DNA of 60,339 nucleotides from Elusimicrobiota bacterium (GTDB lineage: Bacteria; Elusimicrobiota; Elusimicrobia; Elusimicrobiales; UBA9959), in assembly GCA_016209085.1 (NCBI GenBank), contig JACQWV010000017.1:1-60339 (forward strand), given 5' to 3'. The notes under the pieces are model-generated. The model was given only the letters and a program-made list of their open reading frames with translations. It was not told the DNA's origin and made no database searches. The translations under genes were made by a program, and so were the position numbers. Shown here piece by piece: positions 34,417-43,240 of this stretch (position 1 is its first letter; each line of letters starts with the position of its first letter).

Positions 34417-37248
34417 CAAAAACGGTCCCGTGCTGGTTTGAGACGATTTCATTATGTCCGGAGCATGCCCTGAAAAAGTCAGATACCCGCCCTTATCGCC
34501 TCCTTCGGGCCCGAGTTCAATAATCCAGTCGGAGGAGCCTATTACATCCAGATTGTGTTCAATTACGACTACCGTATTTCCCCTGTCAACTAATGTGTGA
34601 AGAACTTTAAGAAGTTTTTCCACGTCCGCGAAATGCAGGCCGGTCGTGGGCTCGTCAAGCAGGTATAATGTCCTGCCCGCGCTTTTTTTTGCAAGCTGGT
34701 CCGCTAATTTAAGTCTCTGCGCTTCTCCGCCTGAAAGGGTGGTTCCGCTCTGTCCGAGTTTTATGTAGTCAAGCCCCACTTCCAGCATGGTCTTGAGGAT
34801 TTTTAATATGTGAGGCATGTCCCTGAAAAGTCCGGCGGCTTCCGCCGCGGACATGTCAAGAATTTCCGCTATGTTTTTGCCTTTGAATTTTATTTCAAGA
34901 GTGTCTTCGTTAAACCGCCTGCCGCGGCACGCTTCGCACGTGACATAGACGTCCGGCAGGAACTGCATCTGTATTTTTATGTTGCCGTCTCCCTGGCAGG
35001 ATTCGCACCTGCCTCCTTTGACGTTGAAAGAAAATCTTCCCGGTTTGTAGCCCCTGCGTTTTGACTCGGGCAGCATTGAAAAGAGCTGCCGTATGTGAGT
35101 AAATACGCCGGTATAAGTGGCGGGATTTGACCTCGGAGTTCTTCCTATGGGCGATTGGTCCGCTATTATCACCTTGTCTATGTAATCCGTTCCTGTCACG
35201 GAGCGGAATCTGCCGGGCTGCTCTTTTGAGTTATGCAGTTTCCGGGCAAGGCCTTTGTAAATGATTTCGTAAAGAAGAGTGGATTTTCCCGAACCTGAAA
35301 CGCCGCAAAGAGCGGTGAAAAGTCCTATGGGTATTTTAACGTCAAGGTTTTTCAGATTAAACTGGGACGCTTTTTTAAATTCAATGAATTTTTTTGGGGA
35401 GGCTTTTGAGCCGGGTTTAAACCGAGGATTTGGACTTTTTAAAAATTTTCCGGTCAGAGAACGCTCGTTTTTGATTATTGCGTCAAGCGGACCCTGCGCA
35501 ACCACTTCTCCGCCGTTCAATCCGGCTCCGGGCCCCAGGTCTATGATATAATCAGAGTTCCTGATGACCGCTTCGTCATGCTCAACGACTATCAGGGTAT
35601 TTCCAATATCCCTGAGCGCCTTTAAAGTATTTATGAGTCTTGCATTGTCTTTCTGATGAAGCCCCATCGTGGGCTCGTCCAGAACGTATAAAACGCCGGT
35701 CAATCCGGAACCTATCTGCGTGGCAAGATGTATTCTCTGCGCCTCTCCTCCTGAAAGCGTTTCTGATTTTCTGTCCAGGGCAATGTACGACAAACCTACG
35801 TCAACCAGAAATTTCAGCCTTGAATTTATTTCTTTAAGAATCAGTTTCGCTATTTGCCTTTCCTTCTCGTCAATGTCCATCCCGGCTGCGAATTCCATTA
35901 TGCCGGATATCGGCATTGAGGAGATTTCTACGATGTTTTTCCCGCATACAAAAACGCTCAATCCCTCCTTTTTAAGTCTTTTTCCCCGGCAGGCCGGACA
36001 GGTCCTTTCCCTGATAAAACGCCTGTAAATTTCTTCTTTTACGTATGAGGATTCGGTTTCCCTGTATCTTCTTTCCATGTTTTTTATAACACCCTCAAAT
36101 CCGCTCGCCGGATCTCCGTAAAGCAGGAAGTCTCTTTTTTCTTTGGGGATGTCTTTCCATGGAGACTCTATGGAAATTGAATGCCCGGCGCATACGTTTT
36201 TAATCATGCCCGCATAATATCCTGACCATGAATTTTTCCATCTGTGGGTTCTCGTGGTAATGGGGTCTGCCCATGCTTTAATTGCGCCTTCTGAGATGGT
36301 CGTTGACGGGTCCGGAACCACAAGTTCCTCGTCTATTTCCATTTTGATTCCGAGCCCGCCGCACTCTGCGCACGCGCCGTAAGGAGAATTAAACGAAAAC
36401 AGTCTCGGCTCAAGTTCTGGAAAGCCCCTGCCGCAGCCCGGACACGCGGTTTTTTCGCTGTATGCCAGCCTGCGGGCGGCCGGAACAGGGCGGCATTGTC
36501 CGCAATTGGTGCCGCGAGCGCTGCGAGCGGCCTTTTCCTGGATTTCAAGCAAAAGCCGGCCGTCTGATTTGCCTAACGCCAGTTCAACAGAATCCGTCAG
36601 CCGTTCTTTCTGGGTCTCTGATGCCGTTAACTCGTCCACGAAGAGGTCTATGTCGTGCTTGACGTAGCGTTTTAAAGCCGGGACAGAATCCATTCCATGC
36701 AGTTTCCCGTCCACCCGGACTTTTACAAACCCGCTTTTTTTGAGCCGGGTGAACAATTCTTCATAAGTTCCGGTTCTTCCGCTTACCAGGGGGGAGAATA
36801 TTTTTATTTTTTTGTTCTTGTGTCTGGAAATCATGTCTGAGACAATCTGCTGAACCGACCATGATTTGACCGGAAGCCGGCATTCAGGGCAGGCGGGCAT
36901 GCCTATTCTGGCAAAGAGAAGACGCAGGTAGTCGTAAATTTCGGTAACCGTCCCGACGGTGGAGCGGGGGTTTCTGGAAGGAGCGTGCTGTTGTATGGCT
37001 ATGGAGGGAGACAGGCCCTCAATATAATCCACATCCGGCTTATCCATCTGTTCAAGAAACTGCCTGGCGTAAGCCGAAAGGCTTTCCACGTATCTTCTCT
37101 GGCCTTCCGCGTAAATAGTGTCAAAGGCGAGGCTGGATTTTCCCGAACCGGACAAGCCCGTTATCACAACCAGTTTGTTTTTCGGGATTTCAAGGTTTAT
37201 GTTTTTGAGATTATGCTGTCTCGCCCCGGCGATTTTAATAGTATCCAT
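34378..37248 (-). CDS. uvrA: Excinuclease ABC subunit A
   Basis: About 956 residues from ATG 37248 ([20 protein letters not shown]). The track start at 37269 (TTG) only adds MQLVTGS, read from a tandem repeat. Two ABC modules: Walker [15 protein letters not shown] near 35 and [13 protein letters not shown] near 640; signatures [12 protein letters not shown] and [12 protein letters not shown]; zinc modules [12 protein letters not shown]...CPGCG and CESCQGDGN...CEACRGRR. The damage-recognition ATPase of nucleotide excision repair, with UvrB/UvrC encoded elsewhere. The last residues overlap the convergent peptidase gene. Confidence 0.97.
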   Translation of the reverse strand: MDTIKIAGARQHNLKNINLEIPKNKLVVITGLSGSGKSSLAFDTIYAEGQRRYVESLSAYARQFLEQMDKPDVDYIEGLSPSIAIQQHAPSRNPRSTVGTVTEIYDYLRLLFARIGMPACPECRLPVKSWSVQQIVSDMISRHKNKKIKIFSPLVSGRTGTYEELFTRLKKSGFVKVRVDGKLHGMDSVPALKRYVKHDIDLFVDELTASETQKERLTDSVELALGKSDGRLLLEIQEKAARSARGTNCGQCRPVPAARRLAYSEKTACPGCGRGFPELEPRLFSFNSPYGACAECGGLGIKMEIDEELVVPDPSTTISEGAIKAWADPITTRTHRWKNSWSGYYAGMIKNVCAGHSISIESPWKDIPKEKRDFLLYGDPASGFEGVIKNMERRYRETESSYVKEEIYRRFIRERTCPACRGKRLKKEGLSVFVCGKNIVEISSMPISGIMEFAAGMDIDEKERQIAKLILKEINSRLKFLVDVGLSYIALDRKSETLSGGEAQRIHLATQIGSGLTGVLYVLDEPTMGLHQKDNARLINTLKALRDIGNTLIVVEHDEAVIRNSDYIIDLGPGAGLNGGEVVAQGPLDAIIKNERSLTGKFLKSPNPRFKPGSKASPKKFIEFKKASQFNLKNLDVKIPIGLFTALCGVSGSGKSTLLYEIIYKGLARKLHNSKEQPGRFRSVTGTDYIDKVIIADQSPIGRTPRSNPATYTGVFTHIRQLFSMLPESKRRGYKPGRFSFNVKGGRCESCQGDGNIKIQMQFLPDVYVTCEACRGRRFNEDTLEIKFKGKNIAEILDMSAAEAAGLFRDMPHILKILKTMLEVGLDYIKLGQSGTTLSGGEAQRLKLADQLAKKSAGRTLYLLDEPTTGLHFADVEKLLKVLHTLVDRGNTVVVIEHNLDVIGSSDWIIELGPEGGDKGGYLTFSGHAPDIMKSSQTSTGPFLSFAFEGDKFKTR

Positions 37249-37254
37249 AGAACC

Positions 37255-37341
37255 AGTCACAAGTTGCAAGTTTCAAGTCACAAGTTCTTTCTCTTCAGTT
37301 TCCGTTACTTGTGACATGCGACCTGTGACTTGTGACCTGCT
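37255..37341. repeat. Inverted heptad repeats between nadB and uvrA
   Basis: Left half CAAGTTG, CAAGTTT, CAAGTCA, CAAGTTC; right half TTACTTGTGACATGCGACCTGTGACTTGTGACC in short complementary units. Fills the gap and abuts both genes; the first 13 bases upstream of the uvrA ATG are already repeat. Confidence 0.85.
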
Positions 37342-38934
37342 TTATGAGTATCTGTCCACGACAGTGTTCTTCGCGTATTCAGGCGAAGAGTCAGGGTAAT
37401 TTATGTTGAAATGCAGCGCCCTGGATTCCTTTCTGGACTGAGCGGATTTTATTATCTGTTCGGCCAGGCAAGCGATGTTTCTTAATTCCAGTATGTCCCT
37501 CGTAAGGTAAAAATCCCAGTAATACTTTAATATTTCTTCGGATATGATTTTCATTCTTCTCTCAGCGCGTTCAAGCCGCTTGTCGCTCCGTACTATTCCC
37601 ACGTAATTCCACATGAGAGCGCGTATTTCATCCCAGTTGTGGCTGATTATAACCGCTTCGTCGCCGGATTTTGCATTGCCCGTGTTCCATATCTCGGTTT
37701 TTTTATGTTCTTTTATCGCTGATGTATCTTGTTTGATTGCAAGATAAGCCCTGTGGCTGAATACGCAGCATTCCAGCAGGGAGTTGGAGGCTAAACGGTT
37801 GGCGCCGTGAAGCCCGGTATGAGCTGCTTCTCCAACTGCATAAAGCCCGTTCATGGCTGTCCGGGACCATTCATCTGCTTCCACGCCTCCGCAGAAAAAA
37901 TGAGCGGCCGGCACTACCGGGATCGGATCTATGGTTATGTCTATTCCCATAGAAGAGCATTTCTGATGGATATTCGGGAATCTTTTTCTTATAAAGCCGG
38001 GATTTAAACGGGTTATGTCCAGATAAACGCACTCATCTCCGGTCTTTTTAAGTTCAAAGTCAATTGCCCGGGCCACAATGTCTCTTGGCGCAAGTTCTTT
38101 CTCTACCGAGTATTTGCGCATGAAAGGGGTTCCGTCCGCAAGCCGCAGAACAGCTCCTTCGCCTCTCAGCGCCTCTGATATGAGAAAAGACTTTGCTTTG
38201 TGATGGTAAAGACATGTGGGATGGAACTGGACGAATTCCATGTTTACAAGCCTCAAACCGGCCCTGTACGCCATTGCCATGCCGTCGCCGGTCGCAGTAT
38301 CCGGGTTTGAAGTGTAAAGGTAAACTTTTCCGGCCCCTCCGGAGGCAAGTACGGTTTTGCCCGCCATGAAACTGTGAATTTCGCCTGTTTTTTCATCAAG
38401 AACATAACAGCCGGAACAAGCGTTGTTTTCCGGTCTTGTCTGAGACGGATGAAAGCCGCAAATCAGGTCAACGGCAATATGGCGCTCAAAAATTTTTATT
38501 TTCGGATTGCTCCCGCAGGCTTTGATAAGAGCGGATTCAATCTCCCGGCCCGTGAAATCCCCGGCGTGCATGATGCGTCTTTTTGAATGTCCGCCTTCAA
38601 GACCCAAATCAAAAGAATTTCCATTTCTGGTGAAATTTACTCCAAGTTCAATAAGTTCTTTTATCCTTTCATGTCCTTCCTGCACCGTTATCCGGACTAT
38701 GTCCGGATCGGAAAGTCCGCTTCCCGTGTTGATGGTGTCTTCTATATGATTCTCAAAAGAGTCAGACGGATCTATTACCGAAGCTATACCGCCCTGGGCA
38801 AGCTCGGTGTTTGAGGAGCCGATGTCTCTCTTGGTAACTATGTTTACGGTTCCGATAGAGGCCAGTTTATGCGCCGTAAACAGGCCTGAAAGCCCGCTCC
38901 CTATTACCAGAAAGTCAGAAGTATATATGGACAT
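37342..38934 (-). CDS. nadB: L-aspartate oxidase
   Basis: 530 residues, family length. N-terminal FAD fold ([18 protein letters not shown]), [39 protein letters not shown] with active-site Arg, [10 protein letters not shown] and [16 protein letters not shown]. Converts L-aspartate to iminoaspartate in de novo NAD synthesis; nadA and nadC are not in the window. Expressed with uvrA downstream on the same strand, or alone. Confidence 0.96.
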   Translation of the reverse strand: MSIYTSDFLVIGSGLSGLFTAHKLASIGTVNIVTKRDIGSSNTELAQGGIASVIDPSDSFENHIEDTINTGSGLSDPDIVRITVQEGHERIKELIELGVNFTRNGNSFDLGLEGGHSKRRIMHAGDFTGREIESALIKACGSNPKIKIFERHIAVDLICGFHPSQTRPENNACSGCYVLDEKTGEIHSFMAGKTVLASGGAGKVYLYTSNPDTATGDGMAMAYRAGLRLVNMEFVQFHPTCLYHHKAKSFLISEALRGEGAVLRLADGTPFMRKYSVEKELAPRDIVARAIDFELKKTGDECVYLDITRLNPGFIRKRFPNIHQKCSSMGIDITIDPIPVVPAAHFFCGGVEADEWSRTAMNGLYAVGEAAHTGLHGANRLASNSLLECCVFSHRAYLAIKQDTSAIKEHKKTEIWNTGNAKSGDEAVIISHNWDEIRALMWNYVGIVRSDKRLERAERRMKIISEEILKYYWDFYLTRDILELRNIACLAEQIIKSAQSRKESRALHFNINYPDSSPEYAKNTVVDRYS

Positions 38935-39059
38935 ATGGAAAAGCAGATTGAGATTAAGGTTAAGATTAAGAAAAAATCAATTTGGCAAAAACTTTTCTAT
39001 TACTTTATTGTGTAACGCTATAATATAATATTACAATATTTATCAATGGAATTTTTAAA
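38935..39059. promoter_or_regulatory. Divergent intergenic region with tandem repeat and AT-rich putative promoter
   Basis: Left part: hexamer-type repeat (GAGATTAAG, GTTAAG, ATTAAG). Right part: overlapping TATAAT boxes at 39019-39024 and 39024-39029, with a poor upstream hexamer. Plausible promoter for the + strand membrane protein; nadB is transcribed away on the left. Confidence 0.45.
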
Positions 39060-40130
39060 ATGAAATCAAAACTTTTTGTGGTCCTGCCTGCGGCTTTATC
39101 TGTCGCCATACTTATATGGCTCATATATCCCAGAGCGCACGCGTTACTGGACGTTCTTAAAAACGCGGACCTGTTTTTTCTCGGATTTTGCATGGTATTT
39201 GCGGTTTCCAGTTATTCCTTCATGGGCCTTACCCTGTGGGAGGTTCTTAAACTTCTGCATTACAGACTTCCCTTCTGGGAAACCGGCGGCATAGCTCTCG
39301 TATCAACGGCCGCTAATTATTTTTTTTCCTCAGGCGGGATAAGCGGATTCGCTCTCAGGGCGCACCTTTTGAGCAAACGGCGCATACCTTACGGAATATG
39401 CGTCACCACATCCGTGGTAATCAGCGTTTTCATTTACCTGGTCCTCTCCATCCTGATTCTTCAGGGAATGATTCTCCAGCTGTTGAAAACCCATGAATTC
39501 GGTTTGAGATTTTTTGAGAGTCTGCTGGGAATTATCTTTCTTCTCGGATTCGCTTTTTTTCTTGTTTTGCTGTTCTTCCGCCATGAGATGCGTTCAAAAT
39601 GGAGCAAGAAATTATATCACGGAGTAAACCATATCATTTATTTCTTTTCAAAAAAGGAAATACCCAGGGAAACCTTCAACCAGTTTGAACACCAGCTGAA
39701 CAGGGGCATTCACACGATACACTCAAGAAAATACGAGCTTCCAAAGGTCATAGGCTACGTATGCATGGACTGGATATCCACGCTTTTAATCCTGTATTTT
39801 GCGTTCATGGCGGTCGGAATCAACATGGGAACCAGCAAACTTATCATAGGTTTTTCTTTCGGCATGGCCATGACCGTGATTCCGGTCCTTCCCGGAGGGC
39901 TCGGAGCCATGGAAGCTGCCATGACGGCCGTTTTTTTCCAGATGGGAATAAGCTGGGAAAAAGCCCTTGCCGCAAGCCTCATCTACAGATTTTTTTATTA
40001 CCTTCTGCCGGCTTTTTTTGCGATTTTTATATACTGGGGATTAAAAATATCCGAGCCTGAATATTTCTGCAAAGCTCAGTATTACAAAACGCAAGGCAGA
40101 GAAGGGGTGAAGGATAAGTGGGAAGGATAA
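39060..40130 (+). CDS. Flippase-like / lysylphosphatidylglycerol synthase-type membrane protein (UPF0104)
   Basis: 356 residues with about eight hydrophobic segments and the family wording ISTAANYFFSSGGISGFALRA-like (here VSTAANYFFSSGG) and PVLPGGLGAMEAAM near 275. Family members move or modify membrane lipids; exact substrate unknown. The last ~15 residues (GREGVKDKWEG) and stop come from a GGATAAG tandem repeat, so the native C-terminus probably ends near YYKTQ. Confidence 0.78.
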   Translation: MKSKLFVVLPAALSVAILIWLIYPRAHALLDVLKNADLFFLGFCMVFAVSSYSFMGLTLWEVLKLLHYRLPFWETGGIALVSTAANYFFSSGGISGFALRAHLLSKRRIPYGICVTTSVVISVFIYLVLSILILQGMILQLLKTHEFGLRFFESLLGIIFLLGFAFFLVLLFFRHEMRSKWSKKLYHGVNHIIYFFSKKEIPRETFNQFEHQLNRGIHTIHSRKYELPKVIGYVCMDWISTLLILYFAFMAVGINMGTSKLIIGFSFGMAMTVIPVLPGGLGAMEAAMTAVFFQMGISWEKALAASLIYRFFYYLLPAFFAIFIYWGLKISEPEYFCKAQYYKTQGREGVKDKWEG

Positions 40131-40165
40131 AGGATAAGCGGAAAGGAAAAGAGAAATGAGCAAAC
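40098..40165. repeat. Tandem repeat GGATAAGYGGAA at end of flippase-like gene
   Basis: Degenerate G/A-rich units (GAAGGATAAG, TGGGAAGGATAAAGGATAAG, CGGAAAGG). Contains the upstream gene's stop codon and runs almost to the response-regulator ribosome site. Confidence 0.7.
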
Positions 40166-40175
40166 AGGGAACAAT

Positions 40176-40559
40176 ATGGCTGAAATAAAAAAGAAAATAC
40201 TCATTGTTGAAGACAGCAGGAGCATTACGGGCGTTCTTAAAGAGGTTCTGGAACAGGAAGGATATACGGTTTTTGTGACACACGACGGGATAGACGGCAT
40301 AAGAATCGCAAAAAGGGAGAAACCGGATATTGTGCTTCTGGATTTGCTTTTGCCTAAAATAAGCGGATACGAAATATTAGATATGATTAAAAAAGACAAT
40401 TCCACGCGGCACGTGCCGGTTCTCATCATTTCCACTCTGGACACCCCTGAAAGCGTTGAAAAATCCAAATTATGCGGCGCAAAGAATTTCATAAAAAAAC
40501 CTTACAATCTGGACGACCTTCTGGCAGAGATAAAAAATACTCTCCGGCAGGGTTCCTGA
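40176..40559 (+). CDS. CheY-like stand-alone response regulator
   Basis: 127 residues, receiver domain only. Acidic pair E12-D13 (LIVEDSRS), phospho-acceptor D56 (IVLLDLLLPK), Thr/Ser switch (LIISTLD) and conserved Lys (NFIKKPY). No output domain, so it acts through a partner; a cognate kinase is not in the window. Spacing to the glycosylase gene is negative (overlap), suggesting coupled translation. Confidence 0.92.
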   Translation: MAEIKKKILIVEDSRSITGVLKEVLEQEGYTVFVTHDGIDGIRIAKREKPDIVLLDLLLPKISGYEILDMIKKDNSTRHVPVLIISTLDTPESVEKSKLCGAKNFIKKPYNLDDLLAEIKNTLRQGS

Positions 40560-41389
40560 AATCAGTCTACTCTATTCTGATAGCCGGTTTCGGACCCCAG
40601 GGCTGGTGGCCTTTGTCGCACCCTTCCCTAGGGTTCCAGTCACCGCTTTCAGCGGGATTCCGCAGAATGAGGAACAAGTCTGCAAAGTCAGGGCGGAATA
40701 ACCGCCCAGCCTCTCAAGGTCATCCTGGGAGAAAATCAGGGCTTTCAGAATCTGAAAGATTTGAAATCTGCGTCGGCGCCATACTCACCCAGAACACTTC
40801 GTGGAAAAATGTTGAAAAAGCCATTGAATCCCTTAACAGAAACAGGATGATGGAGCCGCGGAAACTCTATTCAGCGCCTTTGATTAGGCTTTCTTCTTTA
40901 ATAAAGTCATCGGGTTTTTTCAGGCAAAAAGCCGTCAAAATAAAGCGGTTTTCAGAATACCTTTTAAAAAAACATCCTGAAGGCATTTCTGAATGGTTTA
41001 AAAACAGCAATCCGGAGGAATTGAGGGATGAACTGTTTGCCATGTACGGCATAGGTCCCGAGACCGCTGATTCAATCGTTCTCTATGCGGCTGAAAAACC
41101 GAAATTCGTGATAGACGCTTATACTTTGAGAATTTTTGCAAGAATAGGGATATTTAATTCCCCTTTGACAAAAGGGGTGGTCCGCCTTAGGCGGAACGGG
41201 GTATTTAAGAACTATCATGAGGCGCAGAAATGCTTTGAAGAAAATCTGCCGAAAGATACGCTCATGTATCAGGAATACCATGCCCTTCTTGTGAAATTAG
41301 GAAAAGATTTTTGTAAGAAAAAGAATCCTCTATGCGTCGGGTGCCCCATAGAAGTTTTATGCAAGAAAAAAATTCAGGACAAAAAATAG
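40556..41389 (+). CDS. HhH-GPD DNA glycosylase (endonuclease III/MagIII-like) with repeat-derived inserts
   Basis: About 277 residues if it starts at the CTG overlapping the CheY stop; the nearest ATG (40472) lies deep in cheY. Native start wording is SVYSILIAGFGPQGWWP, then an apparent ~42-residue insert, then FEICVGAILTQNTSWKN. Helix-hairpin-helix LFAMYGIGPETADSIV has Glu where EndoIII has its catalytic Lys; the Asp is kept (FVIDAYT). Cluster ligands C-x6-C-x2-C-x5-C are present (CKKKNPLCVGCPIEVLC). Predicted monofunctional base-excision glycosylase. A second insert (NSPLTKGVVRLRRNG) follows ARIGIF. Both inserts are palindrome-rich DNA. Confidence 0.8.
   Translation: MKSVYSILIAGFGPQGWWPLSHPSLGFQSPLSAGFRRMRNKSAKSGRNNRPASQGHPGRKSGLSESERFEICVGAILTQNTSWKNVEKAIESLNRNRMMEPRKLYSAPLIRLSSLIKSSGFFRQKAVKIKRFSEYLLKKHPEGISEWFKNSNPEELRDELFAMYGIGPETADSIVLYAAEKPKFVIDAYTLRIFARIGIFNSPLTKGVVRLRRNGVFKNYHEAQKCFEENLPKDTLMYQEYHALLVKLGKDFCKKKNPLCVGCPIEVLCKKKIQDKK
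40622..40745. repeat. REP-like DNA inserted near the start of the glycosylase gene
   Basis: Contains CGCTTTCAGCGGGATTCCGC and GGGCGG-AATAA-CCGCCC-type inverted repeats. Encodes a basic, low-complexity stretch (FRRMRNKSAKSGRNNRPASQ) that interrupts GFGPQGWWP...FEICVGAILTQ. Confidence 0.7.
41160..41208. repeat. Double palindrome inside the glycosylase gene
   Basis: CCCCTTT-GACA-AAAGGGG (41160-41177) followed by TCCGCC-TTA-GGCGGA (41181-41195) and CGGGG. Encodes SPLTKGVVRLRRNG in frame. Confidence 0.8.
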
Positions 41390-42462
41390 AAGCTTTAATT
41401 GATAAAGGAAATTTTAAAAAAGCCTTATTAATTCTGAAGGCGTGCCGCCTCTCCCACAAGGGGAGAGGGGAGGGTGAGGAGTTAATACTTGCTGAATCAG
41501 AGTATTATTTCCTGCTTGCCGAGTGTTACAGGGGACTTGGATTTTTTGACACGGCAATAAAGCATTATTCAGCGGTCAGGGGACAGAGTACAGGGGTCAG
41601 CCCAGAGCGTTCAATTCAAACTCTGCTGCGTCTTGCGGCTTGTCACAGGGCGCTCGGAAATTCCCGGAAAGCCCTGTTTTTTGCAGAAAAAGCGTTTTCT
41701 GAATCGCTTGAATCAAGGCTCATAGTTTCAGATGCAAGACTTGAACTTGCGCTTGCATACAGATTAAAAGGAGATTTTAAAAAAGCAGAAAAAGAATTAA
41801 AAACTCTTTTAAAAATATATTCAAAAGAAAAAGATTTATCTGCCTTATCTTTTGTTTTATGGGCTCTTGGAGGGGTTTACAGACTTGAGGGCAGGCACAA
41901 GGAGTCAATCGCTGCTTTTAAAACTTCCATAAAACACGGGCTTAAGACAGGAGATAAAATTTCCTCGGGTTATTCCATGTTCGGCCTTGCGGGAGTTATG
42001 CGGATAGCGGGATTTATTGATAAATCGGAATATTATTACAGAAAAGCCAGAGACATATTTTCAAAGACCCAGGACATCTTCGGCAAAGCTTATTCTGAAT
42101 GCGGGCTTGCCAATGCTTTGAGACAGAAAGGACTCCTGCAGGAAGCGTTAAAACGCTACGCAAAAGCTCATCGTTTGTATTCCCTGATACGCGACCGGGC
42201 TGATCTGGGCTTTGTTGAATGGGGAACCGGAGAGATATTAAAAAAACAGGGAAAACTCAGAGAGGCATTAAAGCATTTCATAAAAGCGTTGAATCTTTTC
42301 AAAAACAAGTCTGAAATCAGGGGGGAAATACTTGCTGAAATTTCAATCGCCCAGATTTTGTATCTGCTCGGAAATCCCCGGCAAGCCGATGGAGTTTACT
42401 TTAAAGCAGTCAAAAAAGCCCGGAAACGCAAATTACGCGCATATATTGAAACTTTTACTTAG
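41359..42462 (+). CDS. TPR-repeat protein
   Basis: 367 residues from ATG 41359 (MQEKNSGQKIEAL); the track start at 41332 lies further inside the glycosylase gene. About eight TPR units (YYFLLAECYRGLGFFDTA, LRLAACHRALGNSRKAL, ARLELALAYRLKGDFKKA, SFVLWALGGVYRLEGRHKE, AYSECGLANALRQKGLLQEA, LAEISIAQILYLLGNPRQA). No catalytic motif; a protein-protein scaffold. Two repeat-derived inserts: CRLSHKGRGEGE near 30-41 (palindrome) and SAVRGQSTGVSPE near 71-82 (tandem repeat). Overlaps the glycosylase gene by 31 nt. Confidence 0.82.
   Translation: MQEKNSGQKIEALIDKGNFKKALLILKACRLSHKGRGEGEELILAESEYYFLLAECYRGLGFFDTAIKHYSAVRGQSTGVSPERSIQTLLRLAACHRALGNSRKALFFAEKAFSESLESRLIVSDARLELALAYRLKGDFKKAEKELKTLLKIYSKEKDLSALSFVLWALGGVYRLEGRHKESIAAFKTSIKHGLKTGDKISSGYSMFGLAGVMRIAGFIDKSEYYYRKARDIFSKTQDIFGKAYSECGLANALRQKGLLQEALKRYAKAHRLYSLIRDRADLGFVEWGTGEILKKQGKLREALKHFIKALNLFKNKSEIRGEILAEISIAQILYLLGNPRQADGVYFKAVKKARKRKLRAYIETFT
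41448..41468. repeat. Palindrome inside the TPR gene
   Basis: CCTCTCCC-ACAAG-GGGAGAGG, perfect 8-bp stem, encoding RLSHKGRG before the first clear TPR unit. Confidence 0.8.
41572..41602. repeat. Tandem repeat inside the TPR gene
   Basis: GCGGTCAGGGGACAG and TACAGGGGTCAG, the same units as intergenic 32410-32451, extending a loop between TPR units. Confidence 0.65.
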
Positions 42463-42520
42463 CTTCGCTTTCAGAATTAAGTCACTTAATTCTTACTGCT
42501 TACTACTTAATCCTTATTTT
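42463..42520. repeat. Inverted tandem repeats between converging TPR gene and lptB
   Basis: AGAATTAAGTCACTTAATTCT is itself a palindrome; TACTTAATCCTTA units follow. Sits between two 3' ends and may serve as a bidirectional transcription stop; no T-tract is obvious. Confidence 0.6.
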
Positions 42521-43240
42521 CTACATTTCAAAATCCCAGCCTAAATAGAGCTCTCTGGCTTTTTCGTCGTTGAGCAGCTTGTCAGCAGCGCCTTCAATCA
42601 ATATCCTTCCCTGGTATATGAGATAAGAACGGTCCGTGACCGAGAGGGTTTCTCTCACATTGTGGTCCGTTATCAGGATTCCTATGGCTTTGTCTTTCAG
42701 CATTCTTATTATTTTTTTGAGATCGCTTACTGTTATGGGGTCTATGCCTGCGAAAGGTTCGTCAAGAAGTATTATTCTGGGTTCGTTTATCATTACCCTG
42801 GCCGCTTCAAGCCTTCTCTTTTCTCCGCCTGAAAGGGTCCATGCCTTTTGTTCGCGCAGGTTCCACAGCCCGAATTCCTCAAGAAGACTTCTGGTCTTTT
42901 CCTGAATGGCGTTCCTGTCTTTCAGGATTCTTTCAAGTATGGCTATAAGGTTTTCTTCCACGGTTAAACCGGTAAAAACAGTCGGCTCCTGCGCGAGATA
43001 ACCTATGCCCATTCTCGCGCGCTTATACATCTGTGTTTTTGAAATATCCTGTCCGTCAAGGAAAACCCTGCCTGAATCCGGGGAGATGAAACCCATCAGC
43101 ATGTGGAATGTGGTCGTTTTTCCGGCTCCGTTGGGGCCTAAAAGACCGCAGATTTCGCCGGATGCGATTTCAAGGGAAATCCCGTCCACTACTCTCTTCC
43201 TGCCGTAATTTTTTATCAATGATTCAGAATGGAGTTTCAT
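42521..43240 (-). CDS. lptB: LPS export ABC transporter ATPase LptB
   Basis: 239 residues. Walker A GPNGAGKTTTFHMLMG near 36, Q-loop IGYLAQEPTVF, signature LSGGEKRRLEAARVM, Walker B RIILLDEPFAGIDPI, His ITDHNVRETL; the EPFAGIDPITV wording is diagnostic of LptB. Powers LPS extraction with LptF/G (not in the window) and hands LPS to LptC and LptA. Overlaps lptA by 4 nt (ATGA). Confidence 0.96.
   Translation of the reverse strand: MKLHSESLIKNYGRKRVVDGISLEIASGEICGLLGPNGAGKTTTFHMLMGFISPDSGRVFLDGQDISKTQMYKRARMGIGYLAQEPTVFTGLTVEENLIAILERILKDRNAIQEKTRSLLEEFGLWNLREQKAWTLSGGEKRRLEAARVMINEPRIILLDEPFAGIDPITVSDLKKIIRMLKDKAIGILITDHNVRETLSVTDRSYLIYQGRILIEGAADKLLNDEKARELYLGWDFEM

Noticed and set aside
37249-37269. 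Track start of uvrA (MQLVTGS)
   Set aside because: Those codons are junction repeat; UvrA proteins begin at the [11 protein letters not shown]-type sequence.
40472-40555. ATG at 40472 as start of the glycosylase
   Set aside because: It would overlap cheY by 88 nt and add residues (RRKEFHKKTLQSGRPSG) that are just cheY read in another frame.
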